Below, piece after piece: positions 51,789 to 64,000 of a DNA stretch of 64,000 bases. The notes under the pieces were generated by a model. The model was not told where the DNA came from. It did no database searches and saw only the letters and a list, made by a program, of their open reading frames with translations. The position numbers and the translations under genes were made by a program. The stretch lies in assembly GCA_021613335.1 (NCBI GenBank), contig JAJTWR010000293.1, positions 724,501 to 788,500 on the forward strand, read 5' to 3'. The stretch's first letter is position 1; each line of letters starts with the position of its first letter. This DNA is from Whitmania pigra. Taxonomy: Eukaryota > Annelida > Clitellata > Hirudinida > Haemopidae.

Positions 51789-52807
51789 TGCATGGGTGTT
51801 AAAAATACTTTATAAAAGTATTGCCAATAGCAATACCAATACTCATTTCAAAAAGTATTAGTATTGGCTATACCAATACTTTAGTCAATGCTTTTTCCAA
51901 TCCAAGAACCAAGGCGCCACACAATTGAACTATTATTATTCTTCTTCTTATTTTTTTAAAACTCTTATTAGCCCATCTAAAAAACATAACGGATATAATA
52001 ATGTTTAAGAAATCCAAATCGTTAATTTGTTTATAAGGAAACCCACATAGGTCTGGGAAATCCAACAATTTCAACATCTTGAATGTCCGCCATGTCTTTT
52101 AAGTCTCCTGCATGATTTTGATGGAAGTCCACATGAGGAACCTTCTCTAGACTCTGAATCTCCTCCAAAATCTCCACGATTCTTCGAAAATTGATCCCCT
52201 CCAGTTTAAAATGAGGGCCGTGGCGTTTCCTTTCTGCTTTTAAGGTTTCTGGATTATTTTCCTTCATCTATTGGTGGATTCCCGGCAGGTCATATTTTGA
52301 AACATTGATGAAATGAATTTTATCCAAGTCGTCAGTGTCTGATCCTACTGCCACACGGCATATACTGAATCTTTCCATGCACATAAATCTGGAATTTTTG
52401 TTTCTATTAATGTAGTTCTTTCAGCACTAGGGTTCAATTCTGGCGGTAAACCCCATTACACTCAATTTCCTTGCCAATATCTTCCCTAAGGCGTCATATA
52501 TCCATGTCAAAGACCTTCATTACTGAGCTTCAGCATCATTACTTTAATATAATATAATATATTATTTAATGTTATATTATGTTAATATAAAAATTTTAAT
52601 AATAATAACATTAATATTAATAACTAATGCTAATACTAATTACCATTACTAATAATATTATTAATTAATTAATGTTATTGGTATTAGTAATATTATTAAT
52701 TATTAATAATACTATATATTACAACATTTGTTAAAATTTTTATAATTTTAAATTGCTCGAAAAAACTATTGTATCGAGTATCGACGATACAATACTGTGG
52801 TATTCCC
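51789..52807. mobile_element. Probable nonautonomous hAT-like DNA transposon, ~1.02 kb
   Basis: Flanked by an 8-bp direct repeat TGCTAAAA (51781-51788 and 52808-52815), the target-duplication length typical of hAT elements. The ends are imperfectly related: the left end holds repeated AATACT/AGTATTG motifs to about 51890, and the right end read inward is GGGAATACCACAGTATTG followed by a palindromic TATCG/CGATA region. No transposase is recognisable. The middle carries a minus-strand coding-like stretch, listed separately. Confidence 0.5.
52031..52400 (-). pseudogene. Unidentified coding-like fragment inside the hAT-like element
   Basis: The minus strand is open from an ATG at 52265-52267 to 52031 (ETLKAERKRHGPHFKLEGIN, then RRIVEILEEIQSLEKVPHVD), and the same frame is coding-like upstream to about 52400 (RFSICRVAVGSDTDDLDKIH), interrupted by one TAG just before the ATG. 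The composition is protein-like and unlike surrounding AT-rich DNA. I do not recognise the family. It could be a decayed transposon ORF or a captured host exon. Confidence 0.4.
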
Positions 52808-55607
52808 TGCTAAAAGGCAACATAGTTTTTTTTAGCGATTATTAAAAATATTTAATAAACTTCAGCACCATTCAATTCAATTCAATTGAGTAATGTTCTG
52901 AAACCGAAGTGATATCATAATGATTATCTAAGGTGGTATATATTTATATCTTATTTAACTATCTAATTAATATTCACACTTAAATACTTAAATACCAGAA
53001 TAAAATCCAGCAACTTAATAAAGCTGAAACAAATTTTTTTTTAAGTAATCACAAACGTCATCGTTTAAATTACAAAGTATGTCTAAAAACATCTAAAAAA
53101 TGCATGTAAAAAAGGTAAAAACGAGTTTTTGGAAACAGTTAAGTTTCGCACCCCCCGACGATCGCTAAAAAACTAAAAAAAACTAAAAATTATTTCTTTA
53201 TTATATTTATTTAATTGATTAATATATTTATCTAATTCATTAATATCTTTATCTAATTAATTAATTGCGTAATCGAAAATATAAAAATCACCTTTTTTAA
53301 CTTCAAAGAGTATTCTTCTAGCCCTTAGTTTCTGGATTTGCTGCTCGAATTATGCATTGTTTATTTTTTATTATTATCTGTTCTGTTATTGGTAATTATT
53401 TAATGTCAGATTGGCCTAAATGTCTGCTTCTTAAATGCTTAAATAACATATTTCCCAATCCTATGGATGCCCTAGCCTAAGTCAATCTTTGTCCAATGTC
53501 CTATTAAACTGTCGTTTAAGGAAGAGAACCAAATTAATTCTAATTTTAATTGTAATTTTATCAGGTATAATTATTATAATATTTTTTTATATTATTTGTT
53601 ACATTATAAATATAATATTAATTAAGTGATAATTAATCTTAATTGTAATTAAGAATATTCTTCAAAACGCTCACCTATGCCGGAGTTTGAATTTCTAACT
53701 TTTGTTTTGTTTCAAGATTCAAGAGCCTCGGGCGACTGAAAGACTCGAGTGGTCTTCTCAAGCATTCCAAACAGATCCAACCAAACACACTCAACCAGTC
53801 ACAGACAGACACATGCAACCACACTCGACGGTACAAAGAAATACCAGGAAATACAAAATGAATGTCTTTGTCATTGTGAACTCATTTGCATTCTAATCAG
53901 TCTGGTCGAGACCTGATTGGCTGAGACGAGATTCATTTCATAATTCACAAACTATCCTCTCTCCAATTGAGTATTACCATCTCTCCAATCTTTGATCTCT
54001 TTCTCTTTTAATCTTCATTCTTCCATTCTTATCAACTTCGTATTTCCTCAAAGATGGCTTTTTATTTTCCGACGAAGTTCAACGAACCAACGAGCGTTTG
54101 ATTTGGTCGATCACGTGGGTCTCTGGTAATGAAAGCGACAATTCATTTATTATTTAGTTCTAATTATTTCCTAACTATTGTTAACTATTCTCATTTCTTT
54201 CAATAGATTCCTTTAATTGTATTCAAAGTTATTAGGCCCCTTATTTTCACCCTGGGTGGAGACATAACTTAGGGAGGGGGCTTGGTCAGGGTGGGCACAA
54301 TGAGGATAATTTCTGATTGTGTTTACAATAATGTAAATAGTAATTTCACAGGATGTTAAGACAACTTGATACAATTATTCTTATTAGCATATTAAGGTAT
54401 CATCGCGGTGTTGTGCGCTGGAATCGCGCAGTTACAAGAAATTAATTTTTAGTGAGTTCTAAAATTACATTCGAATCTTGAAACACATCTTAATTTAAAG
54501 AGATTTTAAAACATGCAACAGTCAACGTAATAATTAGCATAAACGAATTTGAGTAAACTAATTATAATTATACTTCAACAGTAGTTTAATGACTAAAATA
54601 GTCGATTAGCAATTTTTAATCACTAAATTATGAATATTCAAAAGACCTTATCAATCACGTAGAATAAACTAATGTCTTACAATCTTTATCAACATGTTCC
54701 CACACATTCAAAGAGAGAGTGAGTGAGTGACGGACGGACGGACGAATAAAACCATTTCACAGCTGCTCTTAGCCGCCAGCTAAGAACTAGAGGATGTCTT
54801 TAAGTCTGTAGTGGCTCATTGAATGTTGAAATCATTTCTTATCTGCTCACTCACTCACTCACTCTGCTATTCCGACATTAGTATGAGAGTATATTTTATG
54901 AGTCGAATTTACATAAACGGATTTAGAAATTATGTCATCACCTCCGCAGAGAAACTACACGAACTGCGATCCTAAAAATGAAGTTTAAAATCGATGCTAG
55001 TTGAAGGTTCTGAGCCAGACACTGGTTTCTGTTTGTTTTCAACTCTAGGGTTTGGAATTTGGTTCCAATTTTAATTCCGCAGGATTACAGCTAACAGGAT
55101 CATCTATCGGCGATACAATTCCATCCACATCTCGTCTCTCTTCCTCGGCGTCGTCGTCGTCATCATCGTTCTGGATGCGTTGTTGTTGATGTTGTTGAAG
55201 ATCGAAATTCACTTTTAAGCGCTTGCAGCCCTTCCAGCAGAATGGTTAGTTGATTGGTTCATGTAGAGGAGTTTTTAAATTTGTTGTTGTTGTTGTTAAT
55301 GTGAGTTTTTGAATTTCATTTTGTTGTTTGTCGGTGAACGAGAAATTGAGGAGCTTTGTTGACTTTTTACTTGTTCTTTGTATTAATTGTTTTCATCTTC
55401 TCTCACCTTCATCATCAACAACAACATCGTCATCATCGTTGTCAGGTAGGCAGTTTTACTTTGAAATCGTTATTATCGCTCGACTTATTGTACTTCGGAA
55501 CTCCTTGTCACGACTTGTTGTTGATGTCTGTCAACAACAACAACAACACAAGTGAGAATTGCTCTTGCACGTCTGCGACAATTATTAGATGTTTGTAATT
55601 GTAAATT

Positions 55608-55622
55608 CATTTATATAGCGCC
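55608..55622 (+). repeat. Short copy of the CATTTATATAGCGCC repeat core
   Basis: Exact CATTTATATAGCGCC, followed by AT-rich sequence. Same family as at 25.5 and 34.0 kb. Confidence 0.45.
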
Positions 55623-55942
55623 AATTATTTATTTATATAAATTATTCATTTGCTTAATTATGCAAGCTCTGAGAAGAAGGACAAGCCTCATACTCACAAA
55701 ACAAGCAAAAGCAACAATAACAACAACAAACAATAAAACACACGATCAGTCGAACGTCAAAATACACAACTTTTGCTTTAATTGTACTCGTAATGGTACT
55801 TGTAATGGTACTTGTAATGGTACTTGTAATGGTACTTATCACACCTGTAGTAACCTAGGTGCTTATGGCTAAGCAGCTGGTGTGGCTAAATGCTGTTGTA
55901 GCTGTCGTCGTCAGCTATCGTCCCGTGTCTGTTTAGGCGATG

Positions 55943-55974
<32 letters not shown>

Positions 55975-57297
55975 GACGACAACGAATTTAACAATTTCAT
56001 AACATTTGCTTCGTTTGTTGTTGTTTGGCGTTTTGAAGGCCTTGGAATCTGTTTAGTTGAAGAGTGACAGGCTGACAAGTTTGTAATCGAAGTGGTAGGC
56101 TTGTTTACATTACCTTTGCATGGTGTAAACTCATAAACGGTATCGATACAATGATGTTTGTTTTTGTTGACATTGTTGTTGTTGTTGTTGGAGTGCTAAG
56201 GAAGTCATTTATGGAGCGAGGTGTTGGAATTTGTGCATTTTCTTTGTGGAAAAGTGCAATAGGAGATTCTCAATATTGTTTAATAAGAGATGATGACGAC
56301 GACGACGTTGGTAAAAATGCTGATGACGATTATGATGATGGTTATGATAAAAAAAAATGGTATGGTGATGATAATGGTGGTGACGAATGTGGTGTTGGCG
56401 AAGATGATTATGACGAATATGTTGATAACAAAGATGATTCTGGTAGGAAATTGAATTTATTTACAAACACTCTTCGATGGTTGAAATTCTTCCTCGGGTG
56501 TCCAGCATTGATGTAGAGCTTCATTCCTTTCGAGTCGGAGAGGTACCCGGATCAGATAAGAAGTGAGCGCCAGATAAATCAAATCGATTCAACGTTCGTT
56601 GTACGATCGGTGGAGAGATTATGAGATCAACAGATGAACATTGACATCGGTGCTTGTAATTATATTTGTAGTCAATAATATAATTTTAATGATTTTTACA
56701 TTTGATTATAATTGTATATAAATATTATATATAAATTAGAATTATATTCTAATATATATTCTTGTACATAAATATTATATATTAATTAAAATTATATATA
56801 ATTTTTAATTAATAAATTTTATTTATAATTATAATTAGTCCCTTTGTTCACTGTTAAGCATGTTTTGGCAAACATGGCTGAGGTTTTCGAATTTTAAGCT
56901 GCGTTTGTTCATGATTATAACGATGTCGACGATGATGACCGTAATAATAGCGATAATAATAATAATAATAATAGCGATAATAATAATAACAACAACAATA
57001 ATAGCTTAATAACGTAATAAAATCCCATTTAAAAACAAACGATTGTCCGCTGAACTTGTTAGGATATATTTTACCACCTCATTTACTCTCTTTGACAAAT
57101 ATGCAACAGGTGCGCGTAATTTTCCTTGTCTCCAAAAAAACCGCCAAAATAAATTCCCGTGAAGGTCGCTGGTGTTGTAAAAGCGAGCAGAGTTTATTTC
57201 GGATTGAATGCTGATTGACTGACTGTTTGAAAGATTGAAACCTTGCACGATTGATTGAATAGTGACTGACTGATTGATTGAACGTTTGAATAAAAAA

Positions 57298-59157
57298 ATG
57301 GTTGACATTTCAATCGCTTCAAATATGCAGGAGAAAAACTACAATCAGAACGGAGGACAAAAGCAACCAAATGAAGTACAACAACAACCGCAACAACTAC
57401 AACAACAGCTAATACCACAACGACAGCATTTCGCCAGCACCAGCAGTAACTGCAGCTCAGGTCCTGCCAAAAGTCCTCTCATTTCCAGCCTTCCGGCCTT
57501 CCAGTACTTCAAGGACAAGGATCAACCCGCTAGAGGAGACCAACCATTCCAGGTGGATCCAGATGTAAAGAAGATAGATGGAAAGAAGGTTGAAGAAAGC
57601 GAATCAAACAACAGCACCTCAGTGAGACTCGTAGCCACGATGCCAAAGAAGAAGTCTCCCGCCTTCGGCGAGCAGACGACAACAAAACCTGGCAACAAGA
57701 TCCTCATCCTCACCAACTCCTCCACCATTCGTTCTTCTCACAACAACGACCTCAACAACAACAGCAGCAACAACAGCAACAAGAGTTCAAGCTGTTCCGG
57801 CGAGCCAGTGTCCGTCGAATCTGCCGAGTCGTCGAGCAAAACGAAGCACAGCGTCTCGAAGCTGATCAGACACCACCACGACGAAATCCAGTCCAACTCT
57901 CAGTTCAAAAGATTCTCAGGCAACGAACGCTGCAAGTGGTTCTTCAGGTCCCTGAGAGGGGAAAGAGCTCCCAAGTCCTCTGACGAAGCTAGCGGTTCGG
58001 AGTCTGGCAGCGTGGTCAGGGACATCGAGTGCTCACGGTGTCGTCTCGCATCACTGACGACCAGTCAGCTGGAAGAAAGCATCGATACGCTTCAGTCGTC
58101 ACTTGCCGAAAAATCCTCAAAGTTGGAACGTCTTTCGGTGGAACTGGCAGAGAGGGACTCGAAATTGAAGCAACTGGAGACGAGAATGAACCGTTTGTCG
58201 TCGGAAAATAACGAACTCAAAGCCTCCATCAACCACCTCATCTCAGAACAACACTTCGGCAGGCGAATTCCCATGACCTATGACGCAGAGCCTAAGAGTT
58301 CATCGGGAGGTCATAACCAGTTCAACAACGCCCCTCGGCACGCTTCGACGCTCGGCGCAAAGGGCAGATCCGCGTGCCTCAGTCACCCGTCCTTGAACTT
58401 AACTACTGACCTTTACCACGGAGTTCGCAGAGAAAGCGAAAGCGAAACTCGAAACGGGATTTCCACGAGCGTCAGAAATATCAACGGGCTCGTTAAGAAT
58501 CACCTAGCGCCTGTCCGTTCGATCGCCTGCGATGACGAGGACTGCGACGGTGGCAAGTACGACGACGACGACAATGTCGCCGATGACGAGGCTGCAGTCT
58601 TTGCCGCCGCCGAGAGGAGCAGACGACATTATCCAGGTTTGTATGAGAATGCTGTGACGTTGTGATGGTGTGCTGTTGCGATATCGTGAAAGTGCAGGGT
58701 ATCAAGTTGCATGTTTTTAGGGGACCAATTGTATCGGGTTCGTCCGAGGGTGGCTCAAGTATGCTCCGTGTTTGAGTCATCCATTTAGGTTTTGGTATTT
58801 AGAATATCTTGTGGAAGGATGCTGACACTGATTAGGATGAGTTAAGCGATATAAATGATAATAGGAATGACAATGGTGGTGATAATGCTACTGCTGCTGC
58901 TGATGATGATGACGATGGTGGCTACGGAGATGGTGATGATGCAGAGGCGGATGAAAGTGATGACGATGATGATGAAATCGTACATTCGTTTGATTAAAAT
59001 GCCAAAGAATGTCAGGCCTAAGTGATACACGTCAAGACAAGTTCGAACAACTGTCGCGTTTGGGGCGTTTGACATCGTTTTTGGGGGTCAGCAATTGATA
59101 GGTTTTATAATTGATGTGGGGGAGATGGGGATCCTGGTGATGATGACGAAGACTTTC

Positions 59158-59188
<31 letters not shown>

Positions 59189-61384
59189 ACGATGAAAATG
59201 ATGGTGATGATGATGATGATGATGATGATTATGATTGAGATGATGTTGACGAAGGTGATGACAACGACGATGATGGTACTGCTGCTGCTAATAATTGCTG
59301 TTGGATCATATGATACTTTGCTCCTCATACAATTGTGAGGCTTGCTGTCTTTATGTCAAACAAGCCGCTTGATGATGATGATGATAAGTTGGACTTTATA
59401 ATGATAAAAATAATAATTATTGTAATGATACTATAAATAATAATAATAATTACATTAATGTTAAAATATTGTAATCACTCAAAAAGTCCTTAAGCCAAAA
59501 CCACTGTTCACTGGACCCGACTTGACACCGATGAACAGAAGAATTCGGGAGCTGTCCTTGACCGACAGGGAGTGGCATTCTAGCGAGGGCTTCTCATCTC
59601 GTGTCGCTAATGCGGCTACCACAAGGACGACAGCTTCAGGAACGACAGACGACTTCGCCAAAGAGAGAAGGAGCGCAAAATCTAGTTTGGAGTTGGACGA
59701 CAGTCTGTGCGTGGAGTGAGTATTTAAGTTTTGTTTGTTTATGTTTATTGATTGTATAAATTATGAAAGGCTTCCAAATAATAATCTGCTAGGTGTAAGC
59801 ATTAGTAATATGTTAATTAGTCGTAATCGGTAGTCATTTCAGGCGGCTGCTAACATGAAAAAGTTAATTGTAGTTAGTAGTGATCAATTGTTAACCACTC
59901 TTACTCTTCTCAAGTTCATAAATTATGCCAATTGCTCACAGCAGTATTATGATGCCCTAATTAAAATTAACCGTTAACATAATTTATGCCCATTTATCAG
60001 ATATCCCAACAGAACCTTCAGGCAGCAGATGGAATGCTTGAAAGGAGTTGCAAAGAGCGTCGAGTCCCTCAAGAGCGAACCGACAGGTCGCAGGTTCAAG
60101 CCCAGACGCCGACGCGGCACCGTAGCTGCCCCGGGTGAGGACATGGCCTACCCTTTGCAGGACCATCACCGACCCGGCGCCATCAACTTCTCGATATCCA
60201 GTACGCGGAAACTGTCTAATTACTCCCTACAACAACAACAACAACATCATTATCAACAATTGCAACGACACTGCAAAATTGATGGTTTGTTCAATCTGTT
60301 AGGCATTCATCAGTTAAGTCTTATTGCTTAATTATCAGCAATGATTTGAATGAACTTCTTCTATAGGTAACAATAATTATTATTTATAATTTTAATTGCA
60401 TTTTATAATTTTATATTATTTTTATTATGCATCATTATTAACCATAAGCAATTAATAATAAATTATAAGTATTTAATTAGTTAATTTAGTTAATTATTTT
60501 TTCATTTGACCTTCGCTAGATGTCTTTCTTTTAAGGCTTTGTCAAGCCTTATTTTGAGACCGAAACAAGCAGTGTTTGGAAGATAATTATAGCTTCGAAT
60601 AATTTATTTGTAACAATAATAATATTATTAATAATAATAATAATAAAAACAATAAATTGAAGTGTTTATTGAATAAATAATGGGTGACAGTGTTGTCAGA
60701 ATCAGAAAAGCATCTAACCAGAATCAATTGGTCAACTTTTTTTTTATTTTGTAAGAATTATTTTTAAATTTACAACATCATTTTTAGTAAAATTATTCCA
60801 ATTAATCAATAGAAACAACAATTAATAATTAATTATTACATGTGAGCTCTGTAGATTAGCATATTTATTAAGTGAGTGCGGGGATTATTGTAAATAAATA
60901 AATACATAAATTATAAAATCTCGATGATGACGTTGACGACGACGATGATAATGATGATGATGATACGATTCCAGATTGCCAGAATGAAATACAACCCATA
61001 ACCCATTCAACTGGATTGAACCGTTTGACCAGGGCCAACTCAACCGACTACATCGACCACTCGGCAGGCTTCCAACTGCACCGGCAACAACAGCAGCCGG
61101 AGCGACACCGACTTCCAGAATTAGATCCTCGCCACTACTACCTCCAGGGCCAACACAGCAGCAGTAACAACAATAACAACAACAAGGAAGGGGAACTGAT
61201 TATCCAGTTGAAGAGATCAATGGAGAGAATGGAGAAGGAAAGGACGAAAGAGCAGAGGATGTGGTTGGATGAGAAGATGAGGGTCATCGAGTACCAGAAG
61301 AAACTTCAAGATGCTTTCCTCAGTGTTTCCAGTAAGTGCAAGAAACTGGAACAGGAACTGAGACTGATGAGAGGAACCACTTGA
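57298..61384 (+). CDS. Coiled-coil protein, probably LZTS/N4BP3-like (Fez1 domain), four exons
   Basis: Exons 57298-58636, 59487-59715, 60001-60284 and 60975-61384 join in phase to a 753-residue product. The ATG has a purine-rich context and an in-frame TGA lies 27 nt upstream (57271-57273). The N-terminal third is Gln/Asn/Ser-rich and disordered; a Cys pair (ECSRCR, about 245) precedes a heptad-rich coiled coil (about 258-320); Arg-rich (RRFKPRRRRG) and Gln-rich stretches follow; the C-terminal 60 residues form a second coil containing WLDEKMRVIEYQKKLQ. That W-x-EK-x-V-x-YQKxLQ pattern resembles the C-terminal end of LZTS1/2/3 and N4BP3, scaffold proteins of cell-cortex and neuronal signalling, but the following MYxRN part of those proteins is not kept. 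AATAAA at 61420-61425 is a plausible poly(A) signal. The gene is clear; the family name is an inference. Confidence 0.75.
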
Positions 61385-61419
61385 AGATTTGACGCGATAC
61401 ATTTTGTAATTAATACTTT

Positions 61420-61425
61420 AATAAA
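61420..61425 (+). terminator. Poly(A) signal of the LZTS-like gene
   Basis: Canonical AATAAA 36 nt after the TGA, in AT-rich DNA, on the gene's strand. Such hexamers occur by chance here, so the support is positional. Confidence 0.5.
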
Positions 61426-62733
61426 TAACTTTGAACAACAATAGTAATAATTTATTATAATAAGTAATTATAATATTTAATTACAGTAGGTAAGGATGAT
61501 GATAAATTTTTCATTAAGAAATAAATTAATACTGATATCAAAACGTTCAGAATAAGCACGACATCATTTTAAGATTGTTGTACAATTGATGGTAACGTCA
61601 TTATTTCCGTTAGCGCTTGCGTCATGACGTCATAGTTAACGATCGATACATCGGTTCGTCATCGATATTTTTGTGACGGACTGAAATCTCTTTACAAGTT
61701 CATGTACAGATGAATGTTTATTACGTAATTAATACTCAATACGTAAGTTAATAATCAAATGCATACTATATTATATTATAATTTCTTTATTATTTTGGCT
61801 TAACATGTTTAAAATTAATAACTGAATTTTGGTTCTCAGAGCGCCTGTTCGATGTCAACGTTGTTGCTGCAGATGCCTGTTTGTTTTTTCCTGCTTCTAG
61901 CGAATGACACAAAAAGTCACTTGTAAATAATTTATTAACCGCAAAGTCATGGTCATCATTACCATCAGATTATTATCATCATCATCATCATCATCATCAT
62001 CCTCAACCTCATCATCATTATTGTTCTTCCTCACCACGAACATCATCACCATCGTCGCCATCATCATCACTACTTCCACCATTAACTTACGATAACCGTC
62101 GTCGTCATCACCATCATCGTAGTCTTCGTCAGCACTGCCAACGTTTATTTTTTTCCGCTTCACTTAATTCACCGAGTAAAACATGTCTGCCTCGTGCTTT
62201 TAAAATTCAAATTCGTGGTTGTCTTCTATTGAGGCATTATTTTTCTGCAATTTCAGTTTTTTAATTCAAAAATATTATTTATTCTCACGATAAAAACGAA
62301 TTTATGAATTTATGAAGCTTTTCAATTAATCTTGAACACGGTTGGGGACCTGTTCAGTGTCGAGTTTTTGATGGAAAAAAACTGTTTTGTTAAAATTAAG
62401 TTTAGGAAAAGAACGAATTTATTTCACTTAATTGAGTAATTCAATTTAATTCACTATTAATAATTTAATTCAGGGAGGATGATGATGATGATGCACAGTA
62501 GGCAGCCAACAAAACAGTTATACTAAACTAATTATTTGCGCCTCATAGACTATTTCATTATTCATTAATCAAGACAAAAACTAAGAATTTAATTTTAAAG
62601 ACTGACAATAGCGTTAAATAATTGTTCGCAAAATGTATTATAACAGATTTGATTATTTTATGTAATGACTAAACAAGACTTAAGATCTAATAACTTAAGA
62701 TTATTACTATTACTAATATTATTATCATCATCA

Positions 62734-62801
<68 letters not shown>

Positions 62802-62815
62802 TATTATTATTATTA

Positions 62816-62860
<45 letters not shown>

Positions 62861-62862
62861 AT
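62734..62862. repeat. Long (ATT)n microsatellite
   Basis: About 125 bp of ATT with two single-base slips; the longest pure AT trinucleotide tract in the window. Confidence 0.95.
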
Positions 62863-63360
62863 AATAATATTAATTATTCGGGCTGAGATAGAAAGTTTTA
62901 TGCTAAAATTTATAAAATTAATGTAAATAGTATAAAATAATTATAAATGTTATGCAATCAATTTCGGTACAAGTATTAGTTGATTTAGAAATTTAGGATT
63001 TTTTTTTGCTTTTCGCAGCCGTCACTTGAATTTCTTCCACAATGAATGACCTCTAACTGTAACTACTTAGTAGTTATGTATCGGACGTTAATAATAAACA
63101 CAAACTGCAATTTAGCTGAATTATCTTCAGAACCAGACTAAATTTGGCTCGTAAACTCATAATTAAATGACCAAATGTAAATAACTGTTTTAATTTAATA
63201 TTGTAAATAATAAATTGCAATAAATTTAAATCATTTCGTTTCAATTCAATAGAGTTCAACCGAAACAGTGGGCCGAAAATGTTAAATCACTTTTATGCTT
63301 TCATCGTATGTTCTTTTAGTTATGGCCTGCCACCTGGAGTAAGTTTTATAACTAAGTTAT

Positions 63361-63475
63361 AACTGCTATTATAATAGTAATAATAAAGTATAATAATAGC
63401 AACTGCTATTATAATAATAATAATAAAATATAATAATAGCAACTGCTATTATAATAATAATAATAAACCAAAAAT
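63361..63475. repeat. 40-bp tandem repeat with a palindrome at each junction
   Basis: Three units beginning AACTGCTATTATAATA at 63361, 63401 and 63441. The later junctions contain ATAATAGCA-AC-TGCTATTAT, a 9-bp-stem inverted repeat. Confidence 0.85.
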
Positions 63476-63957
63476 GTGTTGAATTTGTGTTAATTGAAGC
63501 GACAAATTGGTTGAAACATTACGATTACAATCTTTTAATTGTTATTCAATGCCATTTAATGAGTTTACCTGTTTCTTTTATGTTTGTGGTGGCTCGATTA
63601 CGATGTCCTTCGGCATGGTTTGATGAATGGAATATGGTTGCAAGGGATGAGGATGTTAAGTTGAGGATGTTTTATATAATTATTAAAAAATAAATTAAGC
63701 TCAAGTGACATCTAAAAATAATTTGACACTAATTGCAGTTTAACAGCTAAAAGTTAGTATGTGAAATATTTAGTTTAATTTTATAGTTTCACATCATTAC
63801 ATTTCACGGAAATTCATTTAACCACGAATTGGTCTGACATCTGGCGATGCATTCATAAACATGTTCTTCCATCAATAAAAATAGAAAGATCAGTTGCCTC
63901 CTACTATTACAGCGTTTAATCATTCATTCGCTCTTAGCGCTTCCATGGCGATCAAAG

Positions 63958-64000
63958 ATGGCCGAAGTAAACGAATTTGCAAGCAGGAAAATGACAAACA
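63958..64000 (+). CDS. Possible N-terminal start of a gene cut by the window edge
   Basis: ATG in a strong context (AAAGATGG) at 63958-63960 opens MAEVNEFASRKMTN to the window end. Another ATG in a good context (CCATGG) starts 63944-63946 in a different frame and is also open. The 5' flank is less AT-rich than its surroundings. Fewer than 15 codons are visible, so this is only a flag. Confidence 0.2.
   Translation, partial: MAEVNEFASRKMTN

Larger units (their letters stand above)
49681..57297. other. Intergenic region between divergent UGCG and the LZTS-like gene
   Basis: Should contain the UGCG promoter and noncoding first exon (probably near 49.9-50.1 kb, where GC content rises) and the 5' region of the LZTS-like gene. 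It also holds the hAT-like element, a TG-rich tract near 55.3 kb and several AAC microsatellites. No confirmed coding exon was seen. Confidence 0.5.
61426..63940. other. Downstream flank of the LZTS-like gene, no confirmed gene
   Basis: AT-rich, with ATC and ATT microsatellites and the 40-bp palindromic tandem repeat. A TTATGTATCGGACGTTAAT stretch near 63075 resembles the SINE tail but lacks the rest. Confidence 0.5.

Noticed and set aside
52425..52460. B-box-like GGTTCAATTCTG
   Set aside because: No A box at the right spacing and it lies inside the hAT-like element; not enough for a tRNA or SINE call.

Overview
This is animal nuclear DNA. It is AT-rich, with spliced genes, short GT-AG introns mixed with very long ones, and an extreme density of trinucleotide microsatellites (ATC/GAT and AAT types). 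Protein similarity, compact introns in the cohesin-loader gene, tRNA-headed SINEs and a decayed LINE ORF1 fit a lophotrochozoan such as an annelid. A leech-like genome is my guess; species is not provable from the window. Protein names rest on remembered family similarity, and exon joins were made by hand from splice signals and reading phase.

Layout. (1) 0.8-17.1 kb, minus strand: a complete NIPBL/Nipped-B/Scc2 cohesin-loading factor in about 41 coding exons; every join I made keeps frame, giving about 2,240-2,300 residues. (2) 18.39-18.91 kb, plus strand: ribosomal protein L37 (eL37), three exons, head-to-head with NIPBL. (3) 19.39-19.98 kb, minus: a two-exon, 141-residue protein I do not recognise, tail-to-tail with RPL37. 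(4) 20-24.5 kb: no firm gene; a TATA box with a small signal-peptide-like ORF at 23.74-24.0 kb is a weak candidate. (5) 24.49-49.65 kb, minus: ceramide glucosyltransferase (UGCG), nine coding exons, with a 17.4-kb third intron full of SINEs, microsatellites and minisatellites, and a LINE ORF1 remnant in another intron. (6) 49.7-57.3 kb: no confirmed gene; a probable 1-kb hAT-like insertion with an 8-bp target duplication. (7) 57.3-61.4 kb, plus: a four-exon, 753-residue coiled-coil protein whose C-terminus resembles the LZTS/N4BP3 (Fez1-domain) family. (8) 61.4-64 kb: repeats, with a possible first exon of another gene running off the right edge.

The genes are ordinary metazoan housekeeping and cell-biology genes (cohesin loading, translation, glycosphingolipid synthesis, a cytoskeletal or signalling scaffold) and do not form a pathway. 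I found no convincing undescribed system. The most useful non-routine observations are a SINE family with two copies bounded by perfect 13-bp target duplications and a shared 3' tail, the hAT-like element, two alternative NIPBL C-termini, and the unidentified two-exon gene.
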